Counted from the stretch's first letter, positions 1 to 6,261 are shown. The stretch is DNA of 10,063 nt from F23-B02 sp963650165 (GCA_963650165.1 CAVJKX010000042.1:1-10063); one strand, 5' to 3'. Translations and numbers: made by a program. The notes: generated from the letters alone by a model not told the origin.

Positions 1-6
1 TCATCC

Positions 7-52
7 GTCGGCTGTCGCCGACACCTTCCCCTCAGGCTCCGCAAGGGGAAGG
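7..52. repeat. Intergenic hairpin-pair repeat, left copy
   Basis: Two perfect hairpins lie side by side: GTCGGC (7-12) pairs with GCCGAC (17-22), and CCTTCCCCT (24-32) pairs with AGGGGAAGG (44-52) around an 11-nt loop. The same arrangement occurs in inverted orientation at 10010-10053, where the larger hairpin is nearly identical (loop bases included) while the smaller one has a different stem sequence. Stem conservation with changed bases suggests structure matters. From memory, hairpin modules of this style are frequent between genes in gut Oscillospiraceae; this was not checked. No T-run follows, so it is not an obvious intrinsic terminator. Confidence 0.75.
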
Positions 53-53
53 C

Positions 54-132
54 AGGGGCGCAGGCTGCGCCTGCGAATGAAGATTGAATATTGAATAGTG
101 AATAATTGCGGTGTGCAGCTTTGCTGCACGGA
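54..132. repeat. Second repeat module: two hairpins with AT-rich heptad tract
   Basis: This 79-bp segment lies between the left hairpin-pair repeat and the full inverted-repeat element. It holds a hairpin CGCAGGC (59-65)/GCCTGCG (69-75), a short tract with 7-nt periodicity (GATTGAA, TATTGAA, TAGTGAA, about 82-102), and a hairpin GTGCAGC (113-119)/GCTGCAC (123-129). At the right end of the window the two flanking modules are directly joined (only one base, 10008-10009 region, between them), so this segment looks like a separate unit inserted here. No clear target-site duplication was seen. No coding signal. Confidence 0.6.
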
Positions 133-331
133 TTTTCAGAGGCGTTTTCACATTATACCGATACGGTAATTGCGTTATCCCACCGGCAGCCGCGCGGGAA
201 ACCGATACAAGGGGATAAACAAATCTTTTTCCGCACTCGTGTTCCGCGAAACGTTTTTATTTATGCCCGTGTTTCGATACCGGGCATCCGCAGTCTCCGT
301 ATAGGTAGAAGTGTTAATTCGCCTCTGAAAA
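133..331 (+). repeat. MITE-like element, copy A (complete)
   Basis: A ~199-bp non-coding element bounded by inverted ends: TTTTCAGAGGCG at 133-144 and CGCCTCTGAAAA at 320-331. A second conserved inner block is TACCGATAC on the left, with GTATAGGTA on the right. Copy B (9811-10007) aligns with it in reverse complement over almost the whole length with few gaps, including the interior (for example ACAAGGGGAT and CAAATCTTT). It belongs with copy B to a subtype having CCGCAGTCTCCGTATAGG near the right end and AATTCGCCTCT at the tip. No transposase or convincing ORF is inside; the short open frame at 106-348 runs across repeat sequence with no ribosome binding site. Likely mobilised in trans if it is a MITE. 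Confidence 0.75.
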
Positions 332-385
332 GAACCGGGCACCTGTAATAAACGTATAGGTACAGACTAAATGCGCCTCTAAAAA
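332..385 (+). repeat. Truncated right end of the MITE-like element, copy E
   Basis: Directly after copy A comes a second right-end fragment: GAACCGGGCACCTGTAATAA, then CGTATAGGTACAG and ATGCGCCTCTAAAAA. It matches the right end of copies C and D (CCTGCAATAAACGTATAGG subtype) rather than that of copy A, so it is not a simple tandem duplication of its neighbour. The left two thirds of an element are missing. It ends 4 bp before the presumed -35 box of the downstream gene. Confidence 0.7.
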
Positions 386-389
386 TACC

Positions 390-418
390 TTGTGTGAGGA
401 GGCGGATTGGGATATAAT
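390..418 (+). promoter_or_regulatory. Sigma-70 type promoter for the C-S lyase gene
   Basis: TTGTGT (390-395) and a perfect TATAAT (413-418) are separated by 17 bp. Transcription would begin near 425, leaving a short leader to the ATG at 448 with AAGGAG at 435-440. The -35 box lies immediately beside the tip of repeat copy E, whose A-rich end could act as an UP-like stretch (inference). Confidence 0.7.
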
Positions 419-447
419 CAGGTCATAAAAAAGCAAGGAGATGTCTT

Positions 448-1647
448 ATGTACAATTTTGACGAGATAATCGAGCGCCGCGGTACCAACGCCCTGAACAC
501 GGACGGTTTTCGCGGCTACATATTCCATGCGGGCCCTGAGAAGGTGTTCCCGTTCAAGGACGAGGAGTTCGTGCGCATGTGGGTCGCGGACATGGAGTTC
601 GCGGTCGCGCCGGAGATATTGGAGGCGCTGCACGAGCGCGTCGACCGCCGCATATTCGGCTACACGGGCGTGTACGACGACGGCTACTACAACGCCTTCT
701 CCAAATGGTGCCTCGACCACTACGGCTGGAGCTTTCCCAAGGAGCAGCTGTGCATCACGCCCGGCATCATCCCCGCGCTGTATCAGCTTGCCGAGACGCT
801 GTGCACAAAGGACGAGAAGGTGCTGATAAACACGCCGGCCTACGGCTACTTTGCCCACGCCGCCGAGTACGCGGGCGTTGATATCCTGACCTCCGACCTC
901 AAAAAGAGAGACGACGGCACCTTTGAGCTCGACTTCGACGACTTCGAACGCAAGTGCGCCGAGCCGAGCTGCAAGCTCGTTTTCTGGTGCAATCCGCACA
1001 ACCCCACCGGCAGAATGTGGACCGAGGCCGAGCTGCGCCGCGCGGGCGAGATCATGGCAAAGTATAACCTCTGGGTCGTTTCCGACGAGATACACTGCGA
1101 CCTCATCCGCAGCGGCCGCCGCCACGTTCCCATGGCCTCGGTCATGACCGACTATCCCAAGCTCGTGACCTGCATGGCGCCGTCAAAGACCTTCAACCTC
1201 GCCGGACTCGCGTTTTCCAACATCATCATCCGCGATGCCGGGCTGCGCGCCCGCTTCAAGGACCGCGACAAGCTCTTCGGCATGGTAAACCCCATGTCGC
1301 TGACCGCCGCAAAGGCCGCTTACGAAAAGGGCGGCGCATGGCACGAGGAGCTCAAGGCGTATCTTGACGCAAACTTTGCCTTCGTCAGGGACTACCTCGC
1401 CGAGCATCTGCCCGAGGCGCGCATGTACATCCCCGAGGCGACCTATCTCGCATGGGTGGATCTCAGCCGCTGCCTGCCGGATGTGCCCGATCTGCCGGAC
1501 TTCTTCGCAAACAAGGCCGGTGTCCTGCTCGAGGGCGGCAACTCCCTGTTCGTCGGCAACGCCGAGGGCTATATCCGCCTCAATCTCGCCATGCCGCGCT
1601 CTATCATAAAAACCGGCCTCGACCGCATGATCGCCGTAATAAAATAA
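448..1647 (+). CDS. patB: MalY/PatB-family PLP-dependent C-S lyase (cystathionine beta-lyase-like)
   Basis: 399 aa, the usual length for this fold-type I aminotransferase-like family, which cleaves C-S bonds of cystathionine or cysteine conjugates to give pyruvate, ammonia and a thiol in the cytoplasm. Visible hallmarks: WVADM near the N terminus (45-49), NPHNPTG (182-188), SDEIHCD (212-218; Asp213 should contact the PLP ring nitrogen), and SKTFNLAG (246-253) with Lys247 as the Schiff-base lysine. The start is fixed by AAGGAG at 435-440, 7 nt before ATG; the ATG at 441 is out of frame. It is monocistronic by layout, with its own promoter and a repeat copy behind it. A true aminotransferase activity or a regulatory role as in E. 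coli MalY cannot be excluded, and the exact substrate is unknown. Long open frames on the opposite strand are shadows of its GC-rich third positions. Confidence 0.92.
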   Translation: MYNFDEIIERRGTNALNTDGFRGYIFHAGPEKVFPFKDEEFVRMWVADMEFAVAPEILEALHERVDRRIFGYTGVYDDGYYNAFSKWCLDHYGWSFPKEQLCITPGIIPALYQLAETLCTKDEKVLINTPAYGYFAHAAEYAGVDILTSDLKKRDDGTFELDFDDFERKCAEPSCKLVFWCNPHNPTGRMWTEAELRRAGEIMAKYNLWVVSDEIHCDLIRSGRRHVPMASVMTDYPKLVTCMAPSKTFNLAGLAFSNIIIRDAGLRARFKDRDKLFGMVNPMSLTAAKAAYEKGGAWHEELKAYLDANFAFVRDYLAEHLPEARMYIPEATYLAWVDLSRCLPDVPDLPDFFANKAGVLLEGGNSLFVGNAEGYIRLNLAMPRSIIKTGLDRMIAVIK

Positions 1648-1654
1648 AGCAAAG

Positions 1655-1788
1655 CCCGTTCCGTACAGAGTGCGGCGAAGCTTCCGCCGCGCTCGCGGGA
1701 TGCGGAACGCCGTAGTTTCCTACGCAGTCCCGATACCGGGCACCTGCAATAAATGTATAGGTACAGCCTGAATGCGCCTCCGAAAAAA
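1655..1788 (+). repeat. MITE-like element, copy D (right end clear, left part diverged)
   Basis: The right end is unmistakable: CGATACCGGGCACCTGCAAT from 1731, then GTATAGGTACAGCCTGAATG and CGCCTCC to about 1781. It is of the same subtype as copies C and E. The left part resembles the other copies only weakly but is strongly folded: CGTTCCG (1657-1663)/CGGAACG (1703-1709) encloses GCGGC (1672-1676)/GCCGC (1686-1690), followed by CGTAG (1711-1715)/CTACG (1720-1724). It fills the gap between the lyase stop codon and the rpsF promoter, and these hairpins could slow or end transcription from upstream, though no T-run follows them. Confidence 0.65.
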
Positions 1789-1789
1789 C

Positions 1790-1817
1790 TTGACAAACGG
1801 GAAAAATGAGATATAAT
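1790..1817 (+). promoter_or_regulatory. Consensus sigma-70 promoter of the rpsF-ssb-rpsR operon
   Basis: Perfect TTGACA (1790-1795) and perfect TATAAT (1812-1817), 16 bp apart. Expected start of transcription is near 1824, giving a leader of about 74 nt. The -35 box follows the A-run at the tip of repeat copy D by one base. A strong housekeeping promoter is what a ribosomal protein operon would need. Confidence 0.88.
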
Positions 1818-1820
1818 GTT

Positions 1821-1871
1821 ATGGCTTGCCGGTATGCGCAGGCTATCCTTGCTCCCGACGGGATCGGGGGC
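1821..1871 (+). promoter_or_regulatory. Structured rpsF leader, possible S6:S18 autoregulatory site
   Basis: Two hairpins lie in the leader: ATGGCTTGC (1821-1829) pairs with GCAGGCTAT (1838-1846, two G-U pairs), and GCTCCCGA (1851-1858) pairs with TCGGGGGC (1864-1871, one G-U pair). The ribosome binding site AAGGAGGT (1883-1890) follows. rpsF leaders in many bacteria bind the S6:S18 complex for feedback control (established for the family). Whether this leader carries the conserved binding features could not be confirmed by eye. The first bases of hairpin 1 precede the expected transcription start, which weakens it. Confidence 0.35.
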
Positions 1872-1897
1872 CAAAAGACCAGAAGGAGGTGCAAACC

Positions 1898-2194
1898 ATG
1901 GCAAAAGCAACTGAGAAGTACGAAGTAATGTACATCATCAACCCGAACTTCAGCGAGGAGCAGACCGCTGCCGTCGTCGAGAAGTTCAAGGCGCTTGTTG
2001 AAGCTAATGGTACCCTGGACGAACTGGAGGAGATGGGTAAGCGCAAGCTCGCTTACGAGATCAACTACATTTCTGAAGGCTACTATGTGCTGATGAAGTT
2101 CACCAGCGGCGCGGATTTCCCCGCAGAGCTGGACCGTATCCTCGGCATCACCGACGGCATCATGCGTCGCCTGATCACTCTGCGTGCTGAGTAA
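1898..2194 (+). CDS. rpsF: Small ribosomal subunit protein bS6
   Basis: 98 aa, typical for bS6, which sits on the platform of the 30S subunit and binds 16S rRNA together with S18. The N terminus KYEVMYIINPNFSEEQ, the central GKRKLAYEIN and the C-terminal ILGITDGIMRRLITLRAE are classic for the family. The ATG at 1898 is chosen over upstream in-frame starts (for example 1826) because AAGGAGGT at 1883-1890 is 7 nt in front and homology starts there. First gene of the rpsF-ssb-rpsR operon; its stop codon overlaps the ribosome binding site of ssb. Confidence 0.96.
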   Translation: MAKATEKYEVMYIINPNFSEEQTAAVVEKFKALVEANGTLDELEEMGKRKLAYEINYISEGYYVLMKFTSGADFPAELDRILGITDGIMRRLITLRAE

Positions 2195-2205
2195 GGAGAC
2201 GAGTT

Positions 2206-2652
2206 ATGCTTAATCACATTACGATCATGGGCCGCCTGACCCGTGACCCCGAGCTGAGATACACTCAGTCACAGACCCCTGTCGCATCGTTCACCCTTGC
2301 CGTTGACCGCGATTACGGCGGCCGCGACGGCGGCGAAAAGCAGACCGATTTCATCGACTGCGTTGCATGGCGCTCGACTGCCGAGTTCGTCAGCAAGTAT
2401 TTCGCCAAGGGCAGCCTTGCCGTCGTTTCCGGCAGGCTTCAGATCCGCGACTGGACCGACCGCGAGGGCGGCAAGCGCCGCAGCGCCGAGGTCGTCGTTG
2501 ACAACATGTATTTCGGCGAAAGCAAACGCCGCGAAGGCGGCGACATGCGCGGTGAGCCCCGTCACACCTCAAGCTACGATGCTCCGAGCCCCTCGATGGG
2601 CGCGTCGGCGTTTTCCGAGCTTGGCGACGATGACGGCGAACTGCCGTTTTAA
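2206..2652 (+). CDS. ssb: Single-stranded DNA-binding protein SSB
   Basis: 148 aa. The N-terminal ~105 residues form the OB fold that coats single-stranded DNA: MLNHITIMGRLTRDPELRYT, then FIDCVAWRSTAEFVSKYF and LQIRDWTDREGGKRR. A low-complexity linker (Gly, Ser, Pro, Arg) follows, and the protein ends with the acidic tip GDDDGELPF, the usual docking peptide for replication and repair partners. AAGGAG (2193-2198) overlaps the rpsF stop, so translation is probably coupled. The position between S6 and S18 is the standard order in Firmicutes and Proteobacteria. Confidence 0.96.
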   Translation: MLNHITIMGRLTRDPELRYTQSQTPVASFTLAVDRDYGGRDGGEKQTDFIDCVAWRSTAEFVSKYFAKGSLAVVSGRLQIRDWTDREGGKRRSAEVVVDNMYFGESKRREGGDMRGEPRHTSSYDAPSPSMGASAFSELGDDDGELPF

Positions 2653-2676
2653 AAATAATATAGGAGGATACAGCTA

Positions 2677-2916
2677 ATGGCTTTCGATAAGAACAATCCC
2701 AAAAACCGCAAGCGCAGAAAAGTCTGCCAGTTTTGCGTAGATAAGGCCACCAGCATCGACTATAAGGATACTGCAAAGCTCCGCCGCTATGTTTCCGAGC
2801 GCAGCAAGATCCTTCCCCGTCGTACCACCGGTACCTGCGCAATGCATCAGCGCCAGCTCACCGAGGCTATCAAGAGAGCCCGTCAGATCGCTCTCCTGCC
2901 CTATGTGACCGACTGA
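2677..2916 (+). CDS. rpsR: Small ribosomal subunit protein bS18, zinc-binding (C+) form
   Basis: 79 aa, normal for bS18, which pairs with S6 on the 30S platform. The core KILPRRTTGTCAMHQRQLT is diagnostic. Cys17-x2-Cys20 and Cys54-x2-His57 make a complete set of ligands, so this is the zinc-binding type; many bacteria carry a form lacking them. Zinc binding is inferred from these residues. The ATG is preceded by TAGGAGG (2661-2667). Last gene of the operon, followed by a terminator. No second, zinc-free S18 copy is in the window. Confidence 0.95.
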   Translation: MAFDKNNPKNRKRRKVCQFCVDKATSIDYKDTAKLRRYVSERSKILPRRTTGTCAMHQRQLTEAIKRARQIALLPYVTD

Positions 2917-2929
2917 GAACAGCTTTCCC

Positions 2930-2964
2930 AAGCTCCCGCTTCAACAGAGGCGGGAGCTTTTTTT
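2930..2964 (+). terminator. Intrinsic terminator of the rpsF operon
   Basis: AAGCTCCCGC (2930-2939) pairs perfectly with GCGGGAGCTT (2950-2959) around a 10-nt loop, followed by a T-run to 2964. It lies 13 bp after the rpsR stop. Confidence 0.93.
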
Positions 2965-3123
2965 ATCTTTTTTCGGGATATATGCAATATGCGCGCAAAA
3001 GCTGCGTCATTATGTATGAACGGAGCGCTGCGCGGCCATATTACCCCCCACATTCGCGCGGCAGGAGCTGACGGCAGACAGCTTGCGTTCATTAATATGA
3101 AGATCTCCTTTCTCCACCCCATT
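2965..3123. other. Gene-free stretch before an ownerless terminator
   Basis: Part of a 342-bp gap between rpsR and the TetR gene. The open frame upstream of the TetR start (from 2989) lacks a ribosome binding site, has no recognisable protein signature and runs through a terminator hairpin, so it is not called. No -35/-10 pair I trust, no tRNA and no match to the repeat family were seen. Because a terminator ends it, a small RNA is possible, but this is speculation. Confidence 0.4.
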
Positions 3124-3162
3124 AAACGGATGTCGTCTCCCCCGGACGTCATCCGTTTTTTA
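3124..3162 (+). terminator. Second intrinsic terminator-like hairpin, no gene of its own
   Basis: AAACGGATG (3124-3132) pairs with CATCCGTTT (3150-3158); inside, CGTC (3134-3137) pairs with GACG (3145-3148) after a single T-T mismatch. A T-run (3156-3161) follows on the plus strand only. It may be a back-up for the rpsF operon terminator, or the end of an unrecognised small transcript, or an insulator for the regulator promoter just downstream. Confidence 0.75.
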
Positions 3163-3204
3163 TTTTCGGCGAAATCGTTTTTAAAAAAACGAGTGTTGAT
3201 TTTC

Positions 3205-3239
3205 TTGCACCTGTATTGTAAAATGTATTATATACAATA
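3205..3239 (+). promoter_or_regulatory. Promoter and candidate operator of the TetR-family gene
   Basis: TTGCAC (3205-3210) is followed, 15 to 17 bp later, by TATTAT (3226-3231) or TTATAT (3228-3233). An inverted repeat TATTGTA (3214-3220)/TACAATA (3233-3239) spans the -10, and nested in it is TGTAT-TAT-ATACA (3224-3236). TetR-family proteins usually repress their own genes by binding such dyads across the promoter, so this is a reasonable autoregulatory operator (inference). Confidence 0.55.
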
Positions 3240-3258
3240 TATAAGGAGTGTGGTGAAC

Positions 3259-3867
3259 GTGGAGAACGCCAGACCGAAAAAGGAAGACCGGCGCGTAAAG
3301 TACACGAAGAAGGCGATCAGGGACGGTTTCCTGCGCCTGCTTGCAGAAAAGCCGATCGAGAAGATAAGCGTTACGGAGATCTGCCGCGAGGCGGACATCA
3401 ACAGGGGGACATTCTACGCGCATTATTCCGACCCGTATGCGCTCAAGCGCAGCCTTGAGATGCAGCTGGCCGAGGCGATGCAGCAGCGCCTGATCGAGAG
3501 CGGGGAAACGCGCCTCAGCTCGCTTCAGACCATGCGCCTTCTGAAGGAGCACGAGGAGCTGTGCCGCGTTTTTGCCGGCCCCTACGGCGACTATGACGCG
3601 ATGCTCAAGGTCATAAGGCAGTACGCCGAGGGCTATCTTGAGGAGAAGATACTCTTCCTGGGCGAACTGAGCGAGCCGATGACCGAGTGCTTGAAGGGCC
3701 TGCTCGTCTCGTCGATATCGACCGCCGTGAAATACTGGTTCGACACCGGCATGAAGGAGACTCCAGAGCGCGTCGCCTATGTGCTCGACACCTACTGCTT
3801 CACCGGCGTCAAGGGCTTCCTGGACGACAAGAGAAGGAGCGGAAAACCGGCTGAGTACGGCGAATGA
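3259..3867 (+). CDS. TetR/AcrR-family transcriptional regulator
   Basis: About 202 aa from the GTG at 3259. The N-terminal DNA-binding domain is clear: KYTKKAIRDGFLRLLAEKPI (14-33), then KISVTEICREADINRGTFYAHY (35-56) as the helix-turn-helix. The C-terminal half (about 75-195) is helical and resembles the TetR_C_8-type ligand domain found in many clostridial regulators, including the segment VKYWFDTGMKETPERVAYVL; the ligand cannot be guessed. Start choice: AAGGAG at 3243-3248 gives spacers of 10 nt to GTG 3259, 4 nt to GTG 3253 and 1 nt to GTG 3250, so 3259 is preferred but 3253 (two residues longer) is possible. The same frame stays open far upstream, through a terminator hairpin, and that extension is rejected. 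No partner transporter is adjacent; the next gene, 110 bp on in the same direction, is a lipoprotein that may be its target. Confidence 0.88.
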   Translation: MENARPKKEDRRVKYTKKAIRDGFLRLLAEKPIEKISVTEICREADINRGTFYAHYSDPYALKRSLEMQLAEAMQQRLIESGETRLSSLQTMRLLKEHEELCRVFAGPYGDYDAMLKVIRQYAEGYLEEKILFLGELSEPMTECLKGLLVSSISTAVKYWFDTGMKETPERVAYVLDTYCFTGVKGFLDDKRRSGKPAEYGE

Positions 3868-3892
3868 TTTACATAATGTGTTGATAACTTTG

Positions 3893-3940
3893 TTGAAAGT
3901 GTGCAAAACCCTTGAATTATAAGCGTTTTGTTCGCACTTT
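3893..3940 (+). promoter_or_regulatory. Inverted repeat and possible promoter before the lipoprotein gene
   Basis: A two-part dyad is visible: AAAGTG (3896-3901) pairs with CACTTT (3935-3940), and CAAAAC (3904-3909) pairs with GTTTTG (3925-3930), leaving a 15-nt centre. TTGAAA (3893-3898) and TTATAA (3917-3922), 18 bp apart, could be -35 and -10, placing the -10 in the centre of the dyad. Just downstream is a near-direct repeat TTGTTAAC/TTGTTACC (about 3939-3956). The arrangement fits an operator over a promoter or a transcript hairpin. Confidence 0.45.
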
Positions 3941-3977
3941 GTTAACGATTGTTACCAAAATCGGGGGAGTGAAGACA

Positions 3978-5165
3978 ATGAAAAAGATAATTTCCGTGCT
4001 GCTGTGCTGCGCGATGCTGGGCACGTTCTGCGCATGTCAGCACGTCATCGACCTGGAGCCGCGCACGCCCGTGCCGCAGTTTGACGTGACGGCGAGCTAC
4101 AGCTTTACGGACAGCGAGCTTTCAAACGACGCGGGCACCGCGTATTACAGGCAGAGCATCGGCGAGACGACGATAAGCTCGAAGGACGCGCGCGCGGCCG
4201 AGCGCATAAACTCGTCGCTGGCCGAGCTCTATGTCGGGTTCAGGGCCGACGCGGAGTATACGCAGCGCGTCGCCGAGGATCAGACCGAGGGCGAGATCGT
4301 CGAGCTGAGCTACCGCTGCACGCCGAGCGTCACACGCTGCGATACGCGTGCGCTGAGCGTCGTGTTCGACGTTTCGCAGGATGTCGGCGGGCTTCACGCC
4401 GATTTCACGCGCATAAGCCGCAGCTATGACTCCGACAGCGGCGAGCTGCTGAGCCTTGCGGGCATCGCAAAGAACGAGGAGCAGCTCAAGACCTTCATGA
4501 AAAACTACGTCATCGGCCTTGCCGCCGGAGACGAGTACAAGGAAAACGGCGAGAGCATACTCTTTGACGATTTCGAGACCGCCATCGGCGAGCTCATTGA
4601 CGCGGGCAGCAACTGGTATCTCAACGACGACGGGCTCGTCGTTTACGCAAACCCCTACGACATCGCGCCCTACAGCAGCGGCGTGCTGCTGTTCGAGATA
4701 CCCTACTCCGCGCTCGAGGAGTTTCTGAGCACCGACCTTGCTCCGGTCGCTTACGAGGGCGACAACGGCATGATACTTGCCGACAACGGCTCCACCGTGG
4801 ACCGCGGCAGCCTCAATATCCTCGGCACCGTCACGGTCGATGACGGCGGGCAGAGCGTCGTGCTCTCGGCCGAGGAGACGGTGTACAACGTAAAGGTCTA
4901 CACCGAAAGCCGCACGCTGTGGCAGCGCAACTACCTCACCAGCGGCGAGGGCGTCGAGGTCATAAGCTATATCCCGGACGTATCGCCGAATATCGCCGTG
5001 TACTATGAACTTGCCGACGGCACGCAGATCGTCCGCGGCATATTCCAGAGCGGCAGGGACGGCTCGATACTGCTCGTCGATCTTCTGGCCTCCGACAGTG
5101 CGGATGACATGAGCGCCTTCTCAAGGCTCTGGCCGGTCGAGGGCGACGAAGTTAAAAATTTCTGA
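3978..5165 (+). CDS. RsiV-like lipoprotein with DUF4163/DUF3298-type region
   Basis: 395 aa. The N terminus MKKIISVLLCCAMLGTFCAC is a lipoprotein signal; Cys20 is the likely lipidated residue, though the lipobox F-C-A-C lacks the usual Leu at -3. The protein would sit on the outer face of the membrane. Residues ~40-125 resemble DUF4163 (paired Tyr/Ser-rich strands, EIVELSYRCTPSVT) and ~155-250 resemble DUF3298, with the characteristic YANPYDIAPYSSGVLLFEIP (223-242). In RsiV this pair of domains is the extracellular sensor that binds lysozyme, but here there is no transmembrane anti-sigma part and no sigma factor nearby. Residues ~256-395 form an extra, apparently beta-rich region (alternating Val/Tyr) I do not recognise. 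Start: ATG 3978 has GGGGGAG at 3963-3969; the frame's upstream extension is not supported. The next gene begins 12 bp after its stop, so they are probably co-transcribed. Function unknown; envelope sensing is a guess from the family. Confidence 0.75.
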   Translation: MKKIISVLLCCAMLGTFCACQHVIDLEPRTPVPQFDVTASYSFTDSELSNDAGTAYYRQSIGETTISSKDARAAERINSSLAELYVGFRADAEYTQRVAEDQTEGEIVELSYRCTPSVTRCDTRALSVVFDVSQDVGGLHADFTRISRSYDSDSGELLSLAGIAKNEEQLKTFMKNYVIGLAAGDEYKENGESILFDDFETAIGELIDAGSNWYLNDDGLVVYANPYDIAPYSSGVLLFEIPYSALEEFLSTDLAPVAYEGDNGMILADNGSTVDRGSLNILGTVTVDDGGQSVVLSAEETVYNVKVYTESRTLWQRNYLTSGEGVEVISYIPDVSPNIAVYYELADGTQIVRGIFQSGRDGSILLVDLLASDSADDMSAFSRLWPVEGDEVKNF

Positions 5166-5177
5166 GGTAAGGATACA

Positions 5178-6248
5178 ATGGAAAGACTTGCGAAGATCCG
5201 CGGCGGGCTCGTTGATCTCGGGCTCGACGCGGTGCTGATAACGGATGAGCTGAACCAGCGCTACGCGACGGGCTTTGCCTTCACGGACGGCGCGGTGCTC
5301 GTGACGCTCGACAGGGCGTTTCTGTTCACCGACTCGCGCTATATCGAGGCGGCGGAGAAGAGCGTTTCGCGCGATATCACGCTGCGCCTGTTCGGCGCGG
5401 GAAAGCGGCTTACGGAGCTCGTGCGCGAGGCGATGGCCGAGTGCGGCGTGAAAATGCCCGGCGCGGAGGAGTTTTCACTCCCGCACGGGACGTATCTCGG
5501 CTGGCAGAAGGCGCTGGGGGTGCAGCTGCACCCGTGCCAGAGCCTGTTCAACACCCTGCGGGCCACAAAGGACGAGCGCGAGCTGCGCAGCATGAGAAGG
5601 GCGCAGATGATAGCGGAAAGGGCGCTCGACGATGTTCTTGGAATCATCCGCCCCGGCGTAACGGAGCGCGATATCGCCGCCGAGATCACCTACAGGCTCT
5701 TAAAGCACGGCGGCGAGGGCAACAGCTTTGACCCCATCGCCGTCACGGGCACAAACTCCAGCATGCCGCACGGCGTGCCCTCGGACGCGGTCGTGCGCGA
5801 GGGCGACTTCGTGACCATGGACTTCGGCTGCAAAAAGGACGGCTACTGCTCGGACATGACGCGTACCGTCGCCGTCGGCCATGCCACGGACGAGATGAAA
5901 AACGTTTACGATACCGTCCTGCGCGCCCAGCTTGCGGGCATCGCCAAGGCGGCGGCCGGGGTCACGGGCGCGGAGATCGACGGCGCTGCGCGCAGGGTCA
6001 TTGCCGACGCGGGCTACGGCGGGTATTTCGGGCACAGCTTCGGCCACTCGCTGGGGCTTTATATCCACGAAAGCCCCGCGGCCGCACCCTCGGTGAAAAC
6101 GCCGATGCCGAGCGGCGCGGTGATATCGGCCGAGCCCGGCATTTACCTGCCCGGAAGGTTCGGCGTCAGGATAGAGGATGTGCTCATCCTGCGCGAGGGC
6201 GGCTGCGAGGACATAACAAAGGCGGAAAAGCAGCTGATAATTTTATAG
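5178..6248 (+). CDS. M24B-family Xaa-Pro aminopeptidase
   Basis: 356 aa, normal for the short clostridial and bacillar type (YqhT/PepQ-like). It removes N-terminal residues before proline or splits X-Pro dipeptides in the cytoplasm with two metal ions. Residues 1-130 are the creatinase-like N domain (ITDELNQRYATGF, FTDSRYIEAA); 135-350 are the pita-bread catalytic domain. All five metal ligands are visible: Asp215 (MDFGCKKDGYCSD), Asp226, His290 (GHSFGHSLG), Glu319 (SAEPGIY) and Glu333 (RIEDV); His198 (SMPHG) and His297 (IHESP) complete the active site. Start ATG 5178 follows GGTAAGGA (5166-5173). It lies 12 bp after the lipoprotein gene and 13 bp before a small membrane protein. A peptidase of this type next to efp is common in Firmicutes. 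Exopeptidase versus dipeptidase activity cannot be settled from sequence. Confidence 0.93.
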   Translation: MERLAKIRGGLVDLGLDAVLITDELNQRYATGFAFTDGAVLVTLDRAFLFTDSRYIEAAEKSVSRDITLRLFGAGKRLTELVREAMAECGVKMPGAEEFSLPHGTYLGWQKALGVQLHPCQSLFNTLRATKDERELRSMRRAQMIAERALDDVLGIIRPGVTERDIAAEITYRLLKHGGEGNSFDPIAVTGTNSSMPHGVPSDAVVREGDFVTMDFGCKKDGYCSDMTRTVAVGHATDEMKNVYDTVLRAQLAGIAKAAAGVTGAEIDGAARRVIADAGYGGYFGHSFGHSLGLYIHESPAAAPSVKTPMPSGAVISAEPGIYLPGRFGVRIEDVLILREGGCEDITKAEKQLIIL

Positions 6249-6261
6249 AGGGAGAAGAACT

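Noticed and set aside
133..331. Target-site duplications flanking the elements
   Set aside because: Flanks of copies A to E were compared by eye, and no consistent direct duplication was found, so transposition is not proven.
106..348. 80-aa open frame within the left repeats
   Set aside because: Lies over repeat copy A, without a ribosome binding site, and the frame is not preserved in copy B.
1..385. CRISPR array
   Set aside because: The repeats here are long, of different types and inverted, with no regular repeat-spacer pattern and no cas genes.
418..1125. 235-aa open frame on the minus strand opposite the C-S lyase gene
   Set aside because: No ribosome binding site or family signature; composition rich in Ala/Val/Arg/Leu as expected for the antisense of a GC-rich gene with clear PLP motifs.
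2989..3258. N-terminal extension of the TetR protein to residue 292
   Set aside because: The extension runs through a terminator hairpin and the gene's own promoter, and the family homology starts after 3259.
3181..3906. 241-aa open frame on the minus strand opposite the TetR gene
   Set aside because: Shadow of the TetR reading frame; it runs through the tetR promoter and has no homology I recognise.
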